Origin: an uncultured Bartonella sp.
GTDB taxonomy: Bacteria; Pseudomonadota; Alphaproteobacteria; Rhizobiales; Rhizobiaceae
DNA: 64,000 bases
NCBI GenBank assembly: GCA_946478665.1
Contig: CAMLCZ010000001.1
Span: 62,001 to 126,000 of the forward strand
Direction of reading: 5' to 3'
The notes below the pieces were generated by a model. It worked only from the letters and a program-made list of their open reading frames with translations. It was not told the DNA's origin and made no database searches. Both the position numbers and the translations under genes were made by a program. Below, piece by piece: positions 59,120-64,000 of the stretch. Position 1 is the stretch's first letter; every line of letters starts with the position of its first letter.

Positions 59120-59257
59120 ACAAGAAAATGGCTAAAACAAATATAGGTTGTTAAATGTTGGGTTTAGATGACCGAACAAAGCGGAAGACAGATTGCAATT
59201 TCACATTGTAATGTTTTAAAGGTGTTTAATCTTTGGTGGTCCTAAGGAGTTTGGACA

Positions 59258-60307
59258 ATGCAGCTTGATTTTGGCGGTGGAAAAGATATTTCTTTTTTTA
59301 AAGAAGGTCGTACTGGCATTGTTCGGCTTACGCGCCCTAAAGTATTGAATGCTCTCAACGAAAAAATGGTAAAAGCGCTTAGTAAGGCACTTCACAGTTG
59401 GGAAACTGATGATGATGTTTTATGTGTTTTAATCGAAGGCGAGGGGCGTGCTTTTTGTTCAGGTGGCGACATTGTTGCGGCCTATAAAGCAGGCAAAGCA
59501 GGCAAACCCGATTATCATTATTTTACCGAAGAATATAGGCTCAACGCTTATATTGGGGAATTTCCGAAACCCTATATCGCTATTCTTGATGGAATTTGCA
59601 TGGGTGGTGGTGCAGGAATATCGGTTCATGGTTCGCATCGCATTGTCACCGAAAATACTATTTTTTCTATGCCGGAAAGCTCTATTGGTTTTTTCCCGGA
59701 TGTTGGGGCAGGTGAGTTTTTGCCAAGATTGAGTGATAATTTTGGCATTTATCTTGCTTTGACTGGCGAACACTTAAAATGGGGTGATTGTTTACAGACA
59801 GGTTTGGCAACACATGCTGTTTCACAAGATAATCTTGAAAACTTACGTCAAAGTATTATCGAGCAGGGCAATCCGCGTCCAGCGTTGGAACAATATGCGC
59901 TGGAAGTGAATTACGAGACAAGTGCAGAGGTACGCATTCTAATAACAGAGTGTTTTGGCAAACCCACTTTGGAAGACTGCATAGCCGCTTTACAGCAAAA
60001 GGCCGGTGACGGTAATGAGTTCGCTAAAAGCTGTTTGGATAAACTTTCATTAAGATCACCAACCAGTTTGAAAGTGATTTGGCGGGCCATGTCTATGTGT
60101 AAACCATTGGGACTCAATGATTGTCTGAAGCTTGAAAATAGAATTGCCCACCATATGATGGATAATCATGATTTTTATGAAGGTGTGCGGGCAGCTCTTA
60201 TTGATAAGGATCGCACCCCAAAATGGCAGCCAGACAAGTTGGAAAATGTCACGGAAGAAATAGTAGACTCCTATTTCCAACCGGTTGATAATGAGTTGGT
60301 TATTTAA
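59258..60307 (+). CDS. Enoyl-CoA hydratase/3-hydroxyisobutyryl-CoA hydrolase family protein
   Basis: The 349-residue crotonase-fold enzyme fits the 3-hydroxyisobutyryl-CoA hydrolase group (valine breakdown). It shows GRAFCSGGDIVAAYKAG, EEYRLNAYIGEFPKPYIAILDGICMGGGAGISVHG, and the catalytic segment MPESSIGFFPDVGAGEFLPRL, with Glu and Asp as in HIBCH. AAGGAG lies before the ATG. The stop overlaps the start of the following membrane-protein gene by one base. Confidence 0.9.
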   Translation: MQLDFGGGKDISFFKEGRTGIVRLTRPKVLNALNEKMVKALSKALHSWETDDDVLCVLIEGEGRAFCSGGDIVAAYKAGKAGKPDYHYFTEEYRLNAYIGEFPKPYIAILDGICMGGGAGISVHGSHRIVTENTIFSMPESSIGFFPDVGAGEFLPRLSDNFGIYLALTGEHLKWGDCLQTGLATHAVSQDNLENLRQSIIEQGNPRPALEQYALEVNYETSAEVRILITECFGKPTLEDCIAALQQKAGDGNEFAKSCLDKLSLRSPTSLKVIWRAMSMCKPLGLNDCLKLENRIAHHMMDNHDFYEGVRAALIDKDRTPKWQPDKLENVTEEIVDSYFQPVDNELVI

Positions 60308-60738
60308 TGGTCAAGCACATAAGGCAATTAAAAAGAATAGACCCTATTTTGATGGGATATTGGATTTATTTGCGTTTTTTGGCTGTTATATGCCTTGGTA
60401 TGGGCTCATGTTATTGGATTCGCCTTGTTGGCATCTTTCCCGGTGAACTTTGGAGAATTGACCATATGCCATGGCAATGGCAGGTTTTAACGGGAATATT
60501 TTGTGTGCTTTATCCTATAGCATCGTTAGGCCTATGGATGTTATCGCCATGGGGTATTGTGTTATGGATTGTAGCCGCGATAACTGAAACTTTGGCATTT
60601 ACTTTTTATCATTCCTATTTTGGCTATATGCCACTTATAGCACTTTTGCATTGTTTACTTATTTTATTATTCATACTGTTTCAGGTGGTAATGTTTTTGA
60701 AGAAACGGCATAAAACAGTTGCGATTACAGAATATTAA
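60307..60738 (+). CDS. Small four-helix membrane protein (DUF6163-like)
   Basis: The 143-residue product has four predicted transmembrane helices (about 20-42, 58-78, 80-100, 105-130) and short charged ends. Proteins of this type follow the hydrolase gene in other Hyphomicrobiales and carry a domain-of-unknown-function label; I am fairly but not fully sure of the family. It shares the last base of the upstream stop codon, so translation is coupled. Function unknown. Confidence 0.75.
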   Translation: MVKHIRQLKRIDPILMGYWIYLRFLAVICLGMGSCYWIRLVGIFPGELWRIDHMPWQWQVLTGIFCVLYPIASLGLWMLSPWGIVLWIVAAITETLAFTFYHSYFGYMPLIALLHCLLILLFILFQVVMFLKKRHKTVAITEY

Positions 60739-60898
60739 CACGTATTGTTAAAAATACTATGCTAGGGCATGGTTTGTGTGGCATAATATAAATATTAATT
60801 TGGGTTATTGATAAATAATAGCACTCTATAAAACGGATCTGATCTTTCTATAAAATTAGAACCATGATCTGATAGTAATGTGCTTGAAAGATAATAAA

Positions 60899-62197
60899 AT
60901 GACAAAAAAGAACGTGCAATCTAACGGAAATCGTTATGTCGGGCGCAGGCTATTTTTGAAGTCGTTGGCGTCATTAGCTGCTGTTGCATACGCCATGCCA
61001 GCAATTGCTAGGTCATCTGGCCAAACACTGTTGGCTCAAAATGGTAGAGGTCGCTGGGATGACCAGTTTGATTCTGGTGCTTCTGGTGGTGCTCGTGTTG
61101 CATCCAATCAGCCCGTTCTTAGTTTTCAAACGGTATCTTTCACCCAAAAGTCTATTTCTGAATATGAGCAGATTGTTAATCGTGGTGGGTGGAATAGAGT
61201 TCCAACACAACAAGGCAAATTGCAAATCGGTGTTTCTCACCCAGCTGTCGTAGCGTTGCGCCAAAGGTTGGCTGCATCGGGCGACCTTTCCGCTAATGCT
61301 GGTATGTCGTCAGAAGCTTTTGATACCTATGTTGACGCCGCTGTAAAACGTTTTCAATTGCGCCATGGCTTGCCTGCTGATGGTGTAACAGGTGAAGCAA
61401 CCTACAAATGTCTGAATGTTGATGCCCAGACACGTCTTAACCAATTGCGTACAAATGTCGTCCGTTTGACACCGAAGGCAGAGATGGTGTCAAAAGAAGA
61501 ACGGTTTGTGATGGTCAATATTCCGGCTGCGCAGATTGAAGCGGTGGAAAATGGTGTTGTTGCACAACGGCATACGGCCGTGGTAGGCAAAATTGATCGT
61601 CAAACACCTTTGCTTGATTCAAAGATTAGCCAGATCATTCTTAATCCATTTTGGACAGTGCCTAAATCCATTATCCGTAAAGATATTATTCCTCTTATGC
61701 AGAAGAATCCAAATTACCTTACGGACAATAATATCCATATATTTGATGGTAAAGGCGAAGAAGTATCGCCACAAAGCGTCAATTGGAACAGCGATGAGGC
61801 AGTTGGTTTAATGTTCCGGCAAGATCCTGGTAAAATTAATGCCATGTCTTCGACCAAGATTAACTTTGCCAATCCATATTCGGTTTATATGCATGATACG
61901 CCGCAACAAACCTTGTTTAATAGTCTTATGCGGTTTGACTCATCAGGTTGTATCCGTATTCAGAATATTCGCGATCTAAACCAATGGATTTTGAAAAATA
62001 CTCCAGGTTGGGATCGTGCGCATATGGAAGAAGTTATTCAATCGCGTAAAAACACGCCAATCAATATACCAGATCCTATTCCATTACATTTTGTATATAT
62101 TTCGGCTTGGTCAACTGGTGATGGTGTAGTCCAGTTTCGGGATGATATTTATCATATGGACGGTTCATCCGAATTGGCTTTGGATACAGCAAATTAA
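60899..62197 (+). CDS. L,D-transpeptidase (YkuD) with peptidoglycan-binding domain and Tat-type signal
   Basis: L,D-transpeptidases form 3-3 crosslinks or attach proteins to peptidoglycan. The 432-residue product starts MTKKNVQSNGNRYVG and has a twin-arginine-type signal (RRLFLK, hydrophobic core, AIARS cleavage region). A PG_binding_1 domain covers about residues 110-170 (AVVALRQRL, VKRFQLRHGLPADGVTGEAT). The YkuD domain has MHDTP and the catalytic SSGCIRIQN (Cys) near 350-360. The ATG at 60899 is preferred to 60878 because it keeps a normal Tat N-region. A terminator follows. Confidence 0.88.
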   Translation: MTKKNVQSNGNRYVGRRLFLKSLASLAAVAYAMPAIARSSGQTLLAQNGRGRWDDQFDSGASGGARVASNQPVLSFQTVSFTQKSISEYEQIVNRGGWNRVPTQQGKLQIGVSHPAVVALRQRLAASGDLSANAGMSSEAFDTYVDAAVKRFQLRHGLPADGVTGEATYKCLNVDAQTRLNQLRTNVVRLTPKAEMVSKEERFVMVNIPAAQIEAVENGVVAQRHTAVVGKIDRQTPLLDSKISQIILNPFWTVPKSIIRKDIIPLMQKNPNYLTDNNIHIFDGKGEEVSPQSVNWNSDEAVGLMFRQDPGKINAMSSTKINFANPYSVYMHDTPQQTLFNSLMRFDSSGCIRIQNIRDLNQWILKNTPGWDRAHMEEVIQSRKNTPINIPDPIPLHFVYISAWSTGDGVVQFRDDIYHMDGSSELALDTAN

Positions 62198-62234
62198 GTT
62201 TGATGCTGTTGATTGTTATTTCTTCGACATTATG

Positions 62235-62261
62235 AAAAACCGCCGAAATGGCGGTTTTTTT
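62235..62261 (+). terminator. Rho-independent terminator after the L,D-transpeptidase gene
   Basis: AAAAACCGCC and GGCGGTTTTT form a 10-bp stem with a 5-nt loop, followed by T. Confidence 0.93.
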
Positions 62262-62334
62262 ATTTATTTTAAGGGGTTAGTTACATCTTTTCGTTTATCT
62301 GGAAAAAAGAAGAATCGGTTTCAGATGAACAGGA

Positions 62335-64000
62335 ATGATAAGTAGAGCAAAACCATCATCCGTTTTTATGTATTTTTTGCCGCAAAATATATTGATGATT
62401 TTGCTGTCTGTTCTGATATGTGCAACTTTTTTCTGGATTATCTGCCTATCTTATCCGTCTGTTTTTATTGCAAAAACTGAAATTTTATTGGTTGATGGTC
62501 GTGGCAGTCCCATAGCTGAACCGGAACGGGATAACGCCGCAGCTATTTTGTTGTCAAAATCTGTTTATAATGAGTTGGCCAATAGATTGGTTGGAGAGGG
62601 AATTTATCTCTCAGAACCGGATTTCTTTCGATCAGCCAGTATAATCGCGAAAAAAAATAGTTTCTCACTTTCTTTCATCGCAGACAAAAAACGGGTGGCA
62701 AAAGACACAGTCACACATTGGGTAGAGGTTTTTCGCCAACGTGTTTTGAATGTTGTTGCTAATAAACAGAGTTTAGACTTGGCCGAAGAGCAAAAGCGGC
62801 GTGACAAGGCAATAACTGCGGCAGCAAGCGATTTTAAGGCATCGTTAAAAGAGCTGTTTAACACGAATTCCCTGAACACCACAGATACGGGGCTATATTC
62901 CAAATTTTTTGACGCCGTTAATAATCGCATTGCCTATGAAGCGCGTATTCACGCTTTGGAAGAGATATTGCAAAAACAACAATCGCCATTGGTTCTTGAA
63001 TTTGTTGCGCACGATCCTGCTGTTTCGCAACTATCCGACCAATTAAATAAGATAAAAACACAAAGAGCTTATTTGCAAAGTCAACTTGGTGAAAAACACC
63101 CACAAATCAAGGCGGTTATTGCGGAAGAGAAGGAGATAGATAAGGCGCTTTCGGATAAAATAAATCTGACAATAGACCAACTTTATCTTAATGCCCAAAT
63201 GGCGCGAGCGATGGAAGATAGCTTGTATAAGGAATTATTGGGTGAAAACACGATAGAAGTAAATGCATTGGATAATGCGTTTTCGAATTTCGAACGCCAA
63301 CTCAAACAAAGCTGGGCGGAATATGATACAGTCTATTTGCAGCAGACCACAAATTCCCTAGCAGTTTTTTTTGTGCAAGCTCGTCCCATTCAGGTTGAAA
63401 AATCCAATCTCTCAAACCAGTTATCTTATCTTATTGTTTTTGCGTTTCTATTAGGATTATCTATATTTTGGGCTTTGGTGCTGTTTATCGAGAAAAGCAT
63501 TGTTAGCAATAAGGGGGCAAATGCCAAATCATCTCCCTATGACCGATCACAATCGAATTTAGAACGAGATGTTTCTGAACAACATATCGTCGCGACGCAT
63601 AAAGATGAGAAACAGACATTTGATGATTTGATTCAATCGCTAGAACAAAGTTCCGCAAAAAAAGTTATAGTCGCAGGTCACTATGCTGCACAGATAGCCG
63701 CACGTATTGGGATAGTTTTTGAAAAAAATAAAAAGAAAGTTTTGCTTATTGATATTTCAGCCAGCAAAATTGGAAGCTTAATTGGGCCGCATCGCGGCTT
63801 TACCGATGTTTTGACCGGCGACGCAGCAATTCACGAGGTTATCTATAAAGATTACGATACTGGTATCGATATTTTACCTCAAGGTCTTGCAAGTGCGATA
63901 AGGGCAAGGGATTTTTCAAGGGATATTGGTCAGCTTGTTGATATGATAACAGAGCAATATGACATGGTTCTTTTTGCCATGTCGACACCACCAAGCTATG
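62335..64000 (+). CDS. Polysaccharide co-polymerase/Wzc-like protein with degenerate kinase domain (cut by right edge)
   Basis: I translated this frame by hand; it is open from 62335 to the window end (555 codons seen). It begins MISRAKPSSVFMYFLP, then has a transmembrane helix (about 20-40), a periplasmic Wzz-type coiled-coil region (ESL-like pattern QSQLGEKHPQIKA), a second helix (about 360-385) and a cytosolic domain from about 440. This domain aligns by pattern with bacterial tyrosine-kinase domains: KKVLLIDIS, GFTDVLTGDAAIHEVI, DILPQGLAS. The Walker A P-loop is replaced by VIVAGHYAAQIAARIG, and the Walker B Asp is missing (DMVLFAMSTPP). It likely controls exopolysaccharide chain length; catalysis seems lost. 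Start could also be 62368. Confidence 0.75.
   Translation, partial: MISRAKPSSVFMYFLPQNILMILLSVLICATFFWIICLSYPSVFIAKTEILLVDGRGSPIAEPERDNAAAILLSKSVYNELANRLVGEGIYLSEPDFFRSASIIAKKNSFSLSFIADKKRVAKDTVTHWVEVFRQRVLNVVANKQSLDLAEEQKRRDKAITAAASDFKASLKELFNTNSLNTTDTGLYSKFFDAVNNRIAYEARIHALEEILQKQQSPLVLEFVAHDPAVSQLSDQLNKIKTQRAYLQSQLGEKHPQIKAVIAEEKEIDKALSDKINLTIDQLYLNAQMARAMEDSLYKELLGENTIEVNALDNAFSNFERQLKQSWAEYDTVYLQQTTNSLAVFFVQARPIQVEKSNLSNQLSYLIVFAFLLGLSIFWALVLFIEKSIVSNKGANAKSSPYDRSQSNLERDVSEQHIVATHKDEKQTFDDLIQSLEQSSAKKVIVAGHYAAQIAARIGIVFEKNKKKVLLIDISASKIGSLIGPHRGFTDVLTGDAAIHEVIYKDYDTGIDILPQGLASAIRARDFSRDIGQLVDMITEQYDMVLFAMSTPPSY

Overview
The window reads as core chromosome of an AT-rich alphaproteobacterium of the order Hyphomicrobiales (Rhizobiales), most like the Bartonella/Bartonellaceae branch. 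Support: a CckA cell-cycle kinase, the F1-ATPase inhibitor (DUF1476/zeta) type protein, HdaA, a NDUFS4-like complex I subunit, phosphatidylcholine synthase, a coenzyme B12-dependent ribonucleotide reductase (NrdJ), a DksA without its zinc cysteines, and neighbour pairs such as lipoprotein-aminotransferase-hom-glpX and SufU-like/yidD/thrS next to folE-hisI. The assignment rests on gene content and order; no rRNA gene is present to confirm it.

Layout. 1-18.1 kb: purine synthesis dominates (purQ cut by the left edge, purS, purC, purB, purN, purM) with rpe, the ATPase inhibitor, a flavin reductase, the YcjX/YcjF pair, a SixA-like phosphatase, dksA, a FliO-like protein, cckA, a LivK-like binding protein and a transglycosylase-like lipoprotein. 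18.1-23.2 kb: PerM-type membrane protein, hdaA, an SH3-domain protein, tRNA-Pro, the NDUFS4-like gene and tRNA-Arg. Then comes a 1.5 kb gene-poor stretch with nine perfect copies of a 7-bp repeat and what look like decayed reading frames, ending at tRNA-Glu. 23.2-31.4 kb: M15/DUF882 peptidase, lipoprotein, alaC-like, hom, glpX, ilvE and a small exported protein. 31.4-44.2 kb: a very large acidic SPOR-domain membrane protein, argS, dgt, erpA, an exported protein, thrS, yidD, a SufU-like scaffold, folE, hisI and tRNA-Leu. 44.2-51.9 kb: a four-gene exporter operon (yhiI-like, rbbA-like, yhhJ-like and an alpha/beta-hydrolase lipoprotein) bounded by gene-free DNA on both sides. 51.9-64 kb: nrdJ with a long leader and a candidate NrdR box, Nudix hydrolase, UbiH-family hydroxylase, pcs, 3-hydroxyisobutyryl-CoA hydrolase-like gene, a small membrane protein, an L,D-transpeptidase with a Tat-type signal, and the start of a polysaccharide co-polymerase whose kinase-like domain has lost its Walker motifs.

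Most genes are housekeeping (purine, amino-acid, folate, Fe-S, tRNA charging, envelope). No insertion sequence, phage, CRISPR array or known defence system was found. The observations most worth a second look are the degenerate co-polymerase at the right edge, the hydrolase tied into the RbbA-type exporter operon, the 7-bp tandem array in the decayed tRNA-flanked region, the candidate NrdR box far upstream of nrdJ, and several strong hairpins without a U-tract. None of these amounts to clear proof of a new system.
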